Assembly: GCA_948474755.1 (NCBI GenBank)
Contig: CAOLHI010002517.1
Span: 1 to 64,000 of the forward strand
Length of the DNA stretch: 64,000 nt
Direction of reading: 5' to 3'
Source: Ctenosaura bakeri
Taxonomy: Eukaryota > Chordata > Lepidosauria > Squamata > Iguanidae
Notes under the pieces: model-generated
The model's input: the letters and a program-made list of their open reading frames with translations, nothing else
Databases searched by the model: none
What the model was told of the DNA's origin: nothing
Position numbers and translations under genes: made by a program
Shown here: positions 1 to 11,021 of the stretch, in pieces
Layout of the letters: each line of letters opens with the position of its first letter
Position numbering within the stretch: the stretch's first letter is position 1

Positions 1-317
1 GAGTCTGGAATGGACTGATTACTTCAAGGTCTTGGTTGGGTAAGGGTGACTGGGGAAGGTTTTGGTAGGAAATGCACACAGCAAGGATGCTTGCCTGCTG
101 CACCTGGGCTTGAGAGGATTAGCTTAGAGGCATTAAGTCAGGTTTTCCCAGATAATCCACAGGTAACTTATGACCTGGCCATGATGAGATCACCTCTGAT
201 CTACATATTCCCAGTCAGCATCCCTTCTCCACATGGCCTTTCAGCCAGAAGTGTATGTAACTAAACTTCATGCCAAGTAATATTTGCCATATCAAAGTGT
301 GGGTGTATACAGCTGCT

Positions 318-815
318 AACACTTGACAGATGGCCATCCAGCCTCTTTTTAAAAACCTCCAGGAAGAGTCTCCAACACACATTCAGGCAGCGTAATCCAC
401 TGTCAAATTTCTCTTACAATGATGAAGTTCTTTCTAATACTTAGATGGAGTCTTTCTCCTGAAGTTGCTCTGTGTCCTAGTTTCTGGAGCAGCAGAATAC
501 AAGCTTGCTTCACCCTCCACATGACATCCCCTCATATATTTAAACATAGCTATCATGTCTCCTCTTGACTTTCTCTTCTCCAGGCTAAACATACCCAGCT
601 CCCTTATAGATATAGTTTCCAGTCCTTCTACCATTTTGGTCACCCTTCTCTGGACACATTCCAGCTTGTCCATATCCTTCTTGAACTGTGGTGCCAAGAA
701 TTGAACGCAGTATTCCAGGTGGGGTCTGACCAAAGCAGAATAGAGTAATATTATTACTTCCCTCAGTCTAGATAGTTTAGTCTCTTGTGATGTCAACAAG
801 AACAAAGGTTTTCCT
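318..815 (-). mobile_element. CR1 LINE fragment, 3' part of ORF2
   Basis: The reverse strand encodes the C-terminal end of a CR1 reverse transcriptase protein; at 434-805 it reads SALVRPHLEYCVQF, a CR1 hallmark, followed by QRRVTKM and MFSLEKR. The terminal repeat of the CR1 3' end is missing on the left. The same block, with the same right-hand flank, occurs again at 26624-27110, so it belongs to a duplicated unit that also holds tRNA-Val. Dead copy. Confidence 0.85.
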
Positions 816-903
816 TCACAGTCCCTGGGCTAACAGCTCCTCTATTTGAGGATTTCTGTGTCACCATCCAACTCCTGGCCATTGTTGGTGCTGCCAAGCC
901 TTG

Positions 904-976
904 GTTTCTGTAGTGTAGTGGTTATCACATTTGCCTAACACGAAAAAGGTCCCCAGATCGAAGCTGGGCAGAGACA
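904..976 (+). tRNA. tRNA-Val (AAC), degenerate copy
   Basis: 73 nt that follow the vertebrate Val-AAC pattern: acceptor GTTTCTG against CAGAGAC (one G-T pair), loop CTAACAC with anticodon AAC, T stem CCCAG/CTGGG. The anticodon stem carries one G-A mismatch (TTTGC against GAAAA) that the sister copy at 27136 lacks. T54 is A in both copies. It may be a fading gene or a pseudogene. It sits in the duplicated unit shared with 26.6-28.3 kb. Confidence 0.75.
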
Positions 977-1498
977 TGGCTTTTTCTTACCAGTCAGGCC
1001 AAAACCAAAATTTCCAGCCAAAAAGAAAAGAAGTGGTAGGAGAAGCCTGCATAACAGCCTGTAAAGCAAGGTGAGTAAAGTCCACCCCCACTCAGACCTT
1101 TTTTATGGCTTGTGGTTTGTGATTTTCAGGAGTGAAGGGCCCTAATTTACCCTCTCCACCTAGAAGTCCTCAGAATATGAAAGAAAGAAAGGAAAGAAGA
1201 AGCTAGAAGTAGACCTGAAGCTATTTCTGTTTTCAATTTGTTTTTTAAAAACCTGCAAAAAATTATATTGCATACTGCAGAGGAGGTAATATTTGCAATG
1301 GTCAATTAATCAGAACAGCATCCTTCTGGACTGTCAAAAGAAAATCAGTCTCAACTGTAACAACAAGAGGTCCAAATCTTGATCAAGACCTCACCAGGAT
1401 CATGTCAGAGGGATGGTGGATGATGGGAGCTACACAAAAACCTCAGTAGCACTTCCCTCTAGCACTGAGCTCTGGCAAAAACAGCTCACCAGAGTCAA

Positions 1499-4400
1499 GT
1501 GTTTAAAAATCACCACATAGCATACTCTCCCATAGACAACAAAGACAGATTCTATACTAAAATTAAAAAATTAGTGATGGAATATACAAATGAAAACCAT
1601 CAAGAAAATATCTTAATTTTGGGGGACATGAACAGCATCCTGAGCCCCCTGGAAGATAGATATTCAATAAAACAAATCAAGGAAGACTACCAAAGGTTTT
1701 TTTCAAAATGATACTTGAACTGGCTTTAATTAACATTTGGACCTTTAAGCTGTCCCCCAAAAACAAAGAGGGGGAAAGGCAAAAATAGCCAGTCAATGAA
1801 AAACTCTTTATCGATTAGCAGAGATAGCTACACACAGCTATGGAAGCACACCTAGGAGCAGAGATCACCATTAGCAGCACAAGCACTAAGCCAGTAACAC
1901 TCACCAACTCCAAGTTGCAATCTTCCAATATGGAGGCTCTTTTATTCTTTGTTACAACATATATATATAATATTTAAAAAGTCCAGATGGCAATCCAGCA
2001 TATCAAGCTTGCTGTCTCTGGCAGAACCCCCAGCAGACACACAGTAGGGCAATATACACAGTGTTGGTTGGGATTGTGCTACCTTTATACAGACACCTAG
2101 CCAATCCTGGCCAACCCCTGTATTGTCTGCACCTGGTGCTCATCAGCCTGACTCAGCACAAACTCAGGTTGAGTCACATTCCTTTCCCCAGGTGCACTTA
2201 AGCATTAAAGCAATTAAAGCAACATGACCTTTACACTAACTTTAAAAAGTATTTTCCCAAGAGGTTTGGTCAAACCATCTCTGACATAAGCATGGCACAG
2301 ATAAAGGATATACCTTTTATTCAGATCGTCATAATCTGATGTCCCGGATAGATTTGTTTTTTATATCAAAGACCTTACACACATGTATCAAGGATATGGA
2401 GATACTACCTAGGATAATGTCAGACCATAACCCAATCCTTCTGAAATGTAAATATGGGAGAAATAAGGAATTCAATTGGAGACTTAATAATAACTTCTTG
2501 TTAGATGACCAACAAGTATCTTTCTAAAAGAAAAATATCCAGAAATACTTTGAAGAAAACATCAATCAAGACATTCTGATGAAAATAGTATGGGATGCTG
2601 GAAAAGCTATGATAAGAGGTCATCTGATTCAAATGAGAGCATTAAAAAAGAAAGAACAATATTTACAGAATTTATTATTGGCGTTGAAAGAAAAGGAAAA
2701 ACAATTCAGGCATAATATTGAAAATCATAAATTGAAAATAAAAACAAAACTCTTACCCGATCAGATAGCAGCTACCAATATGGAAGAAGTTGGAAAGAAA
2801 ATGAAATACTGCCAATTGAGACATTTTGAACATTCAAATAACCCAGGGAAATGGCTGGCTTACAAACTTAGAAAAGAAAGAGAAAAAAGGAGGATAATTA
2901 AATTGAGAAAATGTCAAGCAGAGATAACAGATCAGCAACAGATTAAGAGAATCGTCTCAAAATATTACATGCATTTATATGGACAGGATTTAACATTGGA
3001 ATCAGAAAGTAAAAATGCTATAAATTACCTGGACAAGCAAAATATAATGTGCTTATCTCATGACCAAAAAGAAATTTTGAATGCCCCAATAACAAAAACA
3101 GAAGTCTCTGAAGCAATTAGACAATTGAAGGTCGCAAAAGCTCCGGGACCTGATGGATATACAGCTAAATTCTACAAAATTTTTAAACCAGAATTATTAG
3201 AGCTGCTGATGAAGACAATAAACTTAATTGGGCAGGAAGGACTACCAGAATCTTGGAAGCAAGCCAAAATATCGTTAATACCGAAAGAGGGAAAAGATCT
3301 GGCACAGCTCAAGAATTATAGACCCATTTCATTATTAAATACGGATTACAAAATCTTTGCTTCTATTCTTGCAGAAAGATTTAAAATTGCAACAAATAAT
3401 CCACCTAGATCAGAACGGCTTTCTACCAAATCAGCATTTAAGGGACAATACCAGAATTTTATTAAACATGAAAGAGCACTTTGAAAAAAGAAATGAAAAG
3501 AAATTGGCTATTCTATTTATCAATGTAGAGAAAGCCTTTGATAAAATCAGATGGTCCTTCATTATGGAAACCTTAAAAAGAATGAACTGTGGTCAAAATT
3601 TTGTGAACTGGAAAGAAGAAGTATACACGGAACAGAAGGCAAAATTGATAATAAATGGAGACTTAACAAGCCCAATTAATATAAATAAAGGAACTAGGCA
3701 AGGCTGCCCACTGTCACCACTTCTATTTATAGCAACATTGCAAGTATTAAACAACAAAACTCATGCAGATGTTGAGATAAAAGCAGTTAAAATCAAAAGT
3801 CAAGAATGCCGACGATTTGCTGTTTTTTTTAGAAGATCCAGTGAAAGGGGTCAAACCTTTCCAACCTTAAAAAATTTGGAGATGCAGTGGACTTTAAAAT
3901 AAATTATGACAAGTCAAGTATGTAAGTTAAAAAATATGACACAATGGGAAAAAGATGATTTAATTAAAATGGCTGGCATTAAAATTGAGAAAAAAGTAAA
4001 ATATTTGGGGTTCTGGTTTACAGATAGCAACAAAGAATTATTTGATAATAACTTTAATAAGATATGGAAAGAAATAACCAAAGATCTGAAGAATTGGACA
4101 GGTTTAAATTTGTCGCTGATGGGCCAAAAAGCTGCAATCAAAATGAATATCCTTCCTAAATTCAATTTTTTATTTCAAAATTTGCCTATAATAACAAATG
4201 ATAAGCCCAGCAATGGAAAAAAGATCTGACCAAATTTATACGGAGAGGTAAAAAACCGAGAATTAGATGGAAATTATTAACAGAACAGAAAACGAAAGGC
4301 TGCTGTAATTTACCTGACTTAAAACTTTATTACTACACGAATGCAATGACTTGGTTACAAGACTGGATACTATTAAAACATATGAGGATGTTAAAAATTG

Positions 4401-5484
4401 AAGGTGTGGATATGAGATTAGGATTTCATGCATACCTATGGTATGGTAAGGAAAGAATAGACAAAGATTTCTCCAATCATTTTGTAAGAAAATCATTGTT
4501 AAAAATTTGGTTATCTATTAAGAAAGATACATATAATAAAATACCATTGTGGATCTCGCCACAGGAGGCCTTCTTTGGAAGATGGGCAGATCACAAAGGA
4601 GACTGGATTAGATATGAAAATGTGATCGCTTCGGACAATAAAAATGAAATTAGGTTCAAAACACGTGAAGAACTGGACCAAGAAGGTATTAAAATAAACT
4701 GGTTCCCATATCTACAGTTAAAAGAAAGATTCAAAATGGATTTGAAATTAGAAGGATTTGCCAGACAAACAAAATATAACCAACTCGAAACTATTGTTTT
4801 CACCAAGACTAAGCATAAAATCTCTCAGTACTATAAATATTTCTTAACATGGCAACTAGAAGATGAAACCATAAAAGAGACAATGATAGAGTGGGCTAGA
4901 AATGTACAGCACGAGATTCTGCTAGTACGTTGGGAAGTAGCTTGGAAGGATACAAACGAATTTACAAGCTCTCAGGATCTAAAAGAAAACTTTGTGAATG
5001 TATGTATGATGTACAGGTATCATCTTACCCCCGAAAGAATAGATAAGATATACCATACGGGCAACAACAAATGCTCAAGTGTAAGGAGAAAATGGGATCT
5101 TATTATCATCTTTGGTGGACTTGTGCAATTGCAAAAAGATATTGGAATAAGATCTATGATGTTATAAAAGAAATATTCCAAATAACATTCCCAATGTTAC
5201 CAGAATTATTTTTATTAAACATGACTTATATGTTTGAAAAGGACTTTGTGCAGAAAAACAGTAGGATATTATTGAATTTGGTTACGGCCGCAAGATTAAC
5301 CTTCGCGAAAATATGGAAGAATCCTGAAACACCGGATTTAGATCGATGGTTTCTAAAAATTATAGAACTTAAAGAATTTGATTTATTTTCACATGTTATT
5401 AAACGCAAATCAACTAAAGAAGTTGAAAACAATTGGAATCCAGTGATCAAGTATATTAGAGATAGATGGGGGATAAAAATATGA
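1499..5484 (+). pseudogene. L1 ORF2 (endonuclease-reverse transcriptase), decayed
   Basis: Broken reading frames carry L1 ORF2 parts in order. An endonuclease piece has ILILGDMN (about 1620) and SRIDLFFISK (2339-2527). The RT region has KAPGPDGY (about 3145), YRPISLLN (about 3320), GFLPNQ, then motif A as FINVEKAFDK (about 3520) and GTRQGCPLSPLLF (about 3695). The C-terminal part includes YHLWWTC near 5100. The A-D-D catalytic core is readable only at 3808-3816, in a different frame from the sequence before it. Motif A has Asn where L1 normally has the catalytic Asp. Frames break at about 3480, 3770, 3900, 4230 and 5100. Not functional. Confidence 0.85.
1751..2286 (-). mobile_element. Solo LTR inside the L1, TSD TAAGC
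   Basis: 536 bp beginning TGTCCCCC and ending TCTGACA, flanked by the 5-bp direct repeat TAAGC (1746-1750 and 2287-2291). Reverse-strand signals fit an LTR read leftwards: a TATA-like TTTATAC near 2090 and a reversed AATAAA near 1940. The L1 endonuclease frame continues once this block is skipped, which marks it as an insertion. Related in sequence to 7385-7790. No internal retroviral genes. Confidence 0.8.
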
Positions 5485-5559
5485 GGGACAAATTACTAAG
5501 AATATTATAAACAGAAAAGCAAAAAACAAAAGTCAGAAAAATGACAGGATGTTCTATAT

Positions 5560-6941
5560 CAGTGGTTCTCAACCTGTGAGTCGCGACCCCTTTGGGGGTT
5601 GAATGACCATTTCACAGGGGTCGCCGCTTCTCTATCCCACCCCGCCCCCTTTTGAAACAAGGCGGCCTCACAGCCAATGGGAGCACTGTTTCTGAGACCC
5701 TGCGCTGGGAGGAGGGGAGAGGAGGCGTGCTGGGTGCATGTGGGGATGTTTCCTCGTCTTTCCCTGCTGAGTGGGGAGGCATTGTAAGAGCTGGAGGTGG
5801 AGAGAGCAAGAGGAGAGAGCGTGGAGCTGGAGCGTGGAGGCAGAGGTGGAGAGAGCGAGAGGGGCTCATGGGTTTAGCGTGGTTGAGGGGCTACAGCGGG
5901 TATCGCACCCCACTCCCGAGTCCTCAGAGGAAAGAAAGGAGGAAGGAAGGGGCGCCCGTGCGACATTGGAGTGAGAGTGTCCGAGCAACCGCACTCCCTT
6001 TAAGGGAGGGAGGGGAGGAGGGAAAGTCCTGTAGTGAAGGTGGGGGTCGCCGCTGTTGGGGCTTGGCTGAACAAATCGATGGAAGAAACAAGGAAGAGAC
6101 CCGCTCAGGTTTCTTAGTGTGGAGCACCTTTCCTCATATCTGGGGTAGGGAGGAAAAGGAATAGCGAATGGATGTGCACATTTGCTTTAGTCTGCTGCCT
6201 GGGAGCTGTAGGCTGCGCTGGGGGAGGAAGGGATGGGGCGGGACGGTCGCGCGACCAGGAAGCCAGCTGTGGGACAAAGAAGAAGCGAAGAGAGCGCCTT
6301 GAGCAAGAACCTGCTTGCGCAAACGGCACCCCCCACCTCCGCGATAAGGTAATGTGCGGAAAAGACCCAGGAGTGGTGGTGTGCAAGCACGAGCCACCCG
6401 CTCACATCCTCCTGCCCCCTGTTCAGAAGGGACTGAAATTGGTCCCCTTCTCCGCTACTGGGAGAACCTCTCATCTGATGGGCCAGCTTGGGAGGGCAGC
6501 GGCAGCACAGGGGGCAGGCCCCCTCCTCGCCATGGCCCCTGCCCCACTCACCATGGAGGGGGGCACAGCAGAAGGGCCAGGGGGCTGCAAGGTGGCACTT
6601 TTCTGGGGGGGGCGAGCTGCACGCGGCACAAAAGACAAAGGCACTGGGATTCCTCCCCCCCGCCAGGTTCGACACTCTGGAAACTTTTCCCACAGTGCCC
6701 CCCCAGCAGAAATGAGAGCGAAGCAGAAGCAGAGTCCAAGGGGGTTCTTGGAGTTTTTTCCCGGGGGAGACGCGAGTTCCTCTTTCCCTCCCTGCCTGCC
6801 CCCCATTCCTGGCCGGTGAGACGGCCCTTGCCGGGGGGAAGGCATTGTAAATAATAAATAAATAATTTTATGGTTGGGGGTCACTGCAACATGAAGAACT
6901 GTGTTAAAGGGTCATGGCATTAGGAAGGTTGAGAACCACTG
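5560..6941. mobile_element. Non-autonomous hAT element with SPIN-like ends
   Basis: 1382 bp with perfect 16-bp terminal inverted repeats (CAGTGGTTCTCAACCT) and an exact 8-bp target duplication TTCTATAT (5552-5559 and 6942-6949), the size made by hAT transposases. The first ~66 bp (GTCGCGACCCC, CAGGGGTCGCC) and last ~96 bp (TTAAAGGGTC, GCATTAGGAAGG) look like the ends of the SPIN/URR1 hAT group, which spread across tetrapods. It sits in the 3' part of the L1. No transposase is encoded; the interior is a GC-rich insert. Confidence 0.85.
5626..6845. other. GC-rich, CpG-bearing cargo inside the hAT element
   Basis: About 1.2 kb between the SPIN-like ends is G/C-rich and contains many CpG, unlike the AT-rich L1 on both sides. 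A CCAAT motif lies near 5685 and GC runs occur throughout. Long open frames on both strands (170 aa at 5652-6164 and 215 aa at 6172-6819 forward, 168 aa at 6187-6693 reverse) have skewed composition and no recognisable domain, as expected from GC-rich DNA with few stop codons. It could be a captured CpG island or promoter. That is inference. Confidence 0.6.
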
Positions 6942-7384
6942 TTCTATATGTATGTTAAGTATGGAGAATCTTGATAAGCTGGTATAGAATTGAAACAGAG
7001 GATAATGATTTTTCTAAAAATAGTAATATAGAAAGATATGGTTAATATAAGAATCTTAAAGGAAAATAAAAGGAAAAGTGTACCAATCAGAAAATATGAG
7101 AAACAAGAAAATGTAAGAAATTTCATTTAAAAAGTGTAAACACAAAGCGTGAAAAGATAAACCAGAGTAATGGCAAAGGAAGCTATATTTAAGATATTGT
7201 ATGTCTTGGATTAAGCTTTGTTCAACATGTATAGTATAGCTGAATATTTTGGACTGCGGGTTATTTCTGAATAAGTGAGTTAAAAACAATGTATGTTGAA
7301 AGTAATTGGATACACTTATATTAAGAACAATGTACTACTTTTTTATTTTTATTTCTTTTAATAAAAATTAAATTGAAAAAAAAT

Positions 7385-7790
7385 CAACATACAGCAGAGT
7401 TTTACTCACACAGCTTAGAAGCGTCCCAGCAGAGTATTAGACATTAGCAGCAAAGCCCTGAAGCCAGGAAAAAACACTCCCACACAATGTTATCTTCCAA
7501 CAGGAGGCTTTTATGATACAAACATATATACAGTCCTCCAACGGAGTTTCAGCATTCCTCAGCATGCGAAGATATGCATCCAACATAGCCTCAGGCCGCT
7601 CCTTCAGACATCAAGAAGGCACAGTTGGCTAGAACACACCCCCTTATATACATACATTTCTGATGCAACATCTAGCCAACCTTGCTAGTTCCCATGTACG
7701 ATGCAACCTTCTTCCCTGGTTACACAACCCAATGACTCATGCAGGTATTACATGTGATTGCATCATCCACTGTCTTTCCAGGTGCAAAAC
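7385..7790 (-). mobile_element. LTR-like block, reverse orientation
   Basis: Directly after the L1 tail lies sequence that aligns by eye with the solo LTR at 1751-2286. Both share the runs ATTAGCAGCA, ATCTTCCAA and AGGCT, followed by reversed polyA and TATA-like signals (CTTATATAC near 7650). No clean target duplication was found, so the edges are approximate. No coding content. Confidence 0.5.
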
Positions 7791-8074
7791 TTAATGTATA
7801 TCATATATATTTTATTTGGACTTAGGTTCTGTCCAACCTTTCCTCGCAGATCAGAGGAAGGTGCTCCCCACACCACCATTCCCTCACTTGGGGGAGGACC
7901 TCCATTTGAACCCCCCATTCCAGAGATGTTATTTGCATGTTAGTCAAACAAAGTAAACCTGACACCACAGAAAGATTAATACATCCATGGCACCGAAAGA
8001 GGCCAAAAAGAAGAGGCATCCATTGAGCCCTTTCACAGCTCTGAGATCTCAGCAGAGACAGAAGCCCAGTGAGC

Positions 8075-8162
8075 CCTTCGATAGCTCAGCTGGTAGAGCG
8101 GAGGACTGTAGTGGCTAGTCCAGGATATCCTTAGGTCGCTGGTTCAACTCCAGCTCGAAGGA
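8075..8162 (+). tRNA. tRNA-Tyr (GTA) with 15-nt intron
   Basis: Eukaryotic Tyr gene: acceptor CCTTCGA/TCGAAGG, D arm TAGCTCAGCTGGTAGAGC, anticodon stem GAGGA/TCCTT with loop CTGTAGA. A 15-nt intron (8112-8126) follows position 37, the normal site in nuclear tRNA-Tyr genes. T arm GCTGG-TTCAACT-CCAGC is fully paired. A T5 terminator follows at 8172. The only Tyr gene in the window. All key elements are intact, so it is likely functional. Confidence 0.95.
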
Positions 8163-8359
8163 GAGCTCCCCTTTTTGCCACAGTTCCACGTAGCAAGGGG
8201 AGCATTGTTTTGGCCGGCACAAAACAACAAGAGGACAAGGATCATGACAGCCATCCTCATCCTCATCTATTGAAAAAGGAAGGAGAGAAAGAGCGTGCCT
8301 TGAAAGCTGAGTTTTTTGGGGTTGGGTAATAATAAAAATGATGATAACAGCAGCAACAG

Positions 8360-8545
8360 AAGCCTGGTTGCTGCTGCTGCTGCTGCTGCTGCTGTGTGCC
8401 TTTAAGTCATTTCAGACTTATGACAACCCTAAAGGTGACCTTATCCAGGGTTTTATGGGTAAGCTTTGTTTAGAGGAAAGTTGCCTTTGCCTACCTCTGA
8501 GGCTGAGAGAACATGATAGTCCCACAGAAAAACAGTCTTTGGGGT
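8360..8545 (-). mobile_element. tRNA-derived SINE, Sauria/BovB-tail type
   Basis: Reverse-strand SINE whose 3' tail is the motif seen here as GACTTATGACAACCCTAA, preceded on the left by a CTG run that is its tail microsatellite (8371-8395). The body, CCTCTGAGGCTGAGAG, matches other copies at 25245, 31830, 39680 and 56520. Family name is from memory of squamate SINEs that share the BovB LINE 3' end. Confidence 0.7.
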
Positions 8546-9111
8546 CCGTGTTTTGAAAGAATACTAGTCTAAAGTGACAGGGATGGGGAACTACACCTCT
8601 CTCATCCATCCTTGCACATCTGTCACAAAGTATTCTCCAAACCTCTGTTCTCTATATCTGCTCTGAATCAACAGTATGAGGCACCACAAATCCCAGCAAT
8701 CGTGTTCTATGTGTGTATTCCAGAGCACAATTAAAGACTGAGCTCTTGTTTATGGATCTATAACTGCAGGAGTTCTGGGTGGGAGCAGAATCTCTTTGGG
8801 ACTGAGTTGGGTTCAGCACGTCAGACAGCTCCCAGCAGGCACTGGACCACACCCAATCAGGAAGAAGAGGACAAGCAGACTAGAGAAGTCTGGGGCTGAA
8901 TGAATGAAATGGACTTGTGTTGGGCCCGAGGCTCTCTGGGTAGGCCCTGTGTTTCACACTTTTGTTCAGCTTGCCATGCTGACGAACACATTTTGAGCTT
9001 GGCTTGTGTTGCTGAGTTGCTAGGTCATGCTGCCTGTATGCTGCAGCCGTGTGAGAAAAGTCAAGGAATGTAAATGATGGGTGCTTCACTCCCCACACCG
9101 CCCAGTACGTT

Positions 9112-10014
9112 TGTTACCACGGTTATGCTGTGTCTGGTGAGAGCACTAGATATCTCTTGATATCAAATAATTTGGTCTCTATTTGACCTTTCTCTGCCAA
9201 CCTAATCCATGTGTTTGCAAGGGCCACCGGACAAGCACGTAATAGGCGTGGCCGTTAATGGTTGTACATTCGAAACCTCATTTAGGCAGGCAATTTAATG
9301 TGTCTCCGATGCTTCAGGGACCATTCCTTCTTGCAAACCTGCCTTGCTCAGCGCAACTTTACACAAAGGCCGAGTGCTGAGCCAATCCTTTATGTTGGTC
9401 CATTTGCATACTGACCATACTATTGTCATCCAGCGCTAAGCTCATCATGTAAAACTTGACCTTTTCCAACACCTTGGCTCCGCTCTAAATTTCCTTTGTT
9501 CTCACCGAGCATGGCATGGCCTGTAGGTAAAATCCACCCTATAAAAGACCACCTGATTCCAAGTGCCCCTCGGATCACTTCCTCGGATCACCTGCTTGGA
9601 CTGCTTGGAACACTCCGGACTGCTATCCAGCCTTGCTGCCGCTCGGTCCAGTGAAGTTGTCCCCTCAACGAGCTGCGCTGAGCTTTCTTCCCTGCAACTC
9701 TCTGTTCTCTCCAGGACTACAAGAAAAGGTGTCTATTACCCATTCCCCTGAAACTCTCCATTTCTATTTCTCAGTTAGTTAGTGTATGTTGTGTCTTTTG
9801 TGTTGTTTGTTTCCAATAAAAATATTATTTGTTGCTTTAGAACTTGTCTAACCGCTCTCTGACCTGACGCTGTAGACATAGGGTAAAAGATCCCAGCTGA
9901 GTTACCCTGCCTCTCGTTAGCTTGAGAGAGTGCTCGAGTCTAATTTCCCCCATCTTGTGTTTTTATTTGGTAGTTTGGGCATCCCTCCCGGGACCCCCAC
10001 AATACAGGGTAACA
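9112..10014 (+). mobile_element. Solo LTR A, TSD CGTT
   Basis: 903 bp starting TGTTACC and ending GGTAACA, flanked by the 4-bp repeat CGTT (9108-9111 and 10015-10018). It has a TATA box (CTATAAAAGA near 9539) and a polyA signal AATAAA (9815), in the order of U3-R-U5. The U5 end reads CCTCCCGGGACCCCC, shared by all members of this family here. No gag, pol or env beside it. Confidence 0.85.
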
Positions 10015-10018
10015 CGTT

Positions 10019-10443
10019 GGGGGGAGAGCGGAGCCTGATCAGAGACAGCCCACTGCTGTCTCGGGCAGGTAATGAGACTTGGCTGTGAGCCTATCATGCA
10101 CCTAATCCATGGATACCTCAGTAATTGGTGTCCGAGGTGGGATAGCCCCCTCCTGTCCATTTCGGCATGGTGGGTTGATGAATTGACACACTGTTTTGCT
10201 ACTTGTGTACTCAAGGTATATATAATCTGTTGAAACAGAGAGAACACTGCTCTGTTGCCTGCTTTGCTTATTTAACAGAGTCAGAGTATATGTATGACTG
10301 CGTGCCTTTCCCTTTCCCTTTGCTTCTTTGCTTAATAAACCGCATCCTCAAAGATCAGAACTGGCTTGGATCTTGCCTCCCAGCATCTCACACTCCGGAC
10401 CCAGAACAGCCACCTGATCCAGGGTGGGTCGCGTGTGCTACAA
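10019..10443 (+). mobile_element. Second LTR-like block next to LTR A
   Basis: Contains a TATA-like TATATAAT near 10218 and CTTAATAAACC near 10333, about 115 bp apart, as in the U3-R part of an LTR. It lies between LTR A and the R spacer and is absent from the other R-spacer copies, so it is probably an insertion. I could not find terminal repeats. Edges are uncertain. Confidence 0.4.
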
Positions 10444-10841
10444 CTCGATCACTATCAACAGCTGATGTGCTTCAGAGTGAACTATTTCTTCTTTAAAAGC
10501 TGGTGGTCTGTGGAAGGTTTGCAAGCAAAGTTTATGTAGTTAAAGATTGTGTAGCTGTTTTCTCATATCTGTTTCTATATTTACTCAGATTCTCAATATT
10601 ATCCTGTGTTTGGTTTTATACTTAGAATTCATGAAGGCGTACTGCATTCTGGAATGGGTCAGCTGTTATACACAGTTCTTCAATTCATTTTATTGAGTAT
10701 TTCCTTGCTGCTTTTTCTCTCTCCCAGGAATACCTATTACTGGGCAGGAGGATTAACATTCTCTCAGAGGCCTCTTCTGCAGAGATGGCATTGAACCATT
10801 TGCTGAGAAGTCAGATCTCAGAGGCTTCCTGCTTGTCTTCC
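10444..10841 (+). repeat. R spacer, copy 1, upstream of tRNA-Glu
   Basis: A non-coding block that recurs upstream of tRNA-Glu genes: 31375-31745 and 39115-39378 (inverted), 48105-48492, 54610-55055 and 56855-57223. Shared landmarks in order: CAACAGCTGATG, TTTAAAAGCTGGT, TCCTGTGTTTG, ATTCTGGAATGGGTC and GAGAAGTCAGATCTC. No ORF or RNA gene is recognised in it. Confidence 0.7.
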
Positions 10842-10913
10842 TCCCTGGTGGTCTAGTGGTCAGGATTTGGCGCTTTCACCGCCACGACCTGGATTCAATT
10901 CCCGGCCAGGGAA
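10842..10913 (+). tRNA. tRNA-Glu (TTC)
   Basis: 72 nt: acceptor TCCCTGG/CCAGGGA with discriminator A, D arm GGTCTAGTGGTCAGGA, anticodon stem TGGCG/CGCCA around CTTTCAC (anticodon TTC). The T stem CTGGA/CCCGG has an A-C mismatch and the T loop is TTCAATT. It lies directly after the R spacer and 108 bp before a Met gene on the same strand. Probably functional or recently so. Confidence 0.88.
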
Positions 10914-11021
10914 GGGATTTGGACTGTTCCCAGGGTCAATGTCTGCCAAGGTGTCATTTTTCTTTCCAGACCTGGACAGGATCTGCACACAAAAGGCACA
11001 CAAAACCCCATCTCCCCAGGA

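Larger units (their letters stand above)
1480..7384 (+). mobile_element. L1-type LINE, 5'-truncated and twice interrupted
   Basis: A single L1 copy runs from the endonuclease end of ORF2 to an A-rich tail (AATAAAA at 7360 and an A8 run near 7376-7383). No ORF1 or 5'UTR is seen, so it is 5'-truncated; the exact left edge near 1480 is a guess. It was later hit by a solo LTR (1751-2286) and a hAT element (5560-6941). Both insertions have clean target duplications, and the L1 sequence continues on each side. Confidence 0.85.

Noticed and set aside
1..300. Possible gene at the left edge (72-aa frame at 46-264)
   Set aside because: Short, no domain, no start context or splice pattern that can be judged. 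I see nothing supportable in 1-300.
5652..6819. Long open frames (170 and 215 aa, plus reverse frames) in the GC-rich block
   Set aside because: Open on both strands at once, low-complexity Gly/Arg/Pro content, no domain, and they lie inside a transposon. GC-rich DNA with few stop codons explains them.
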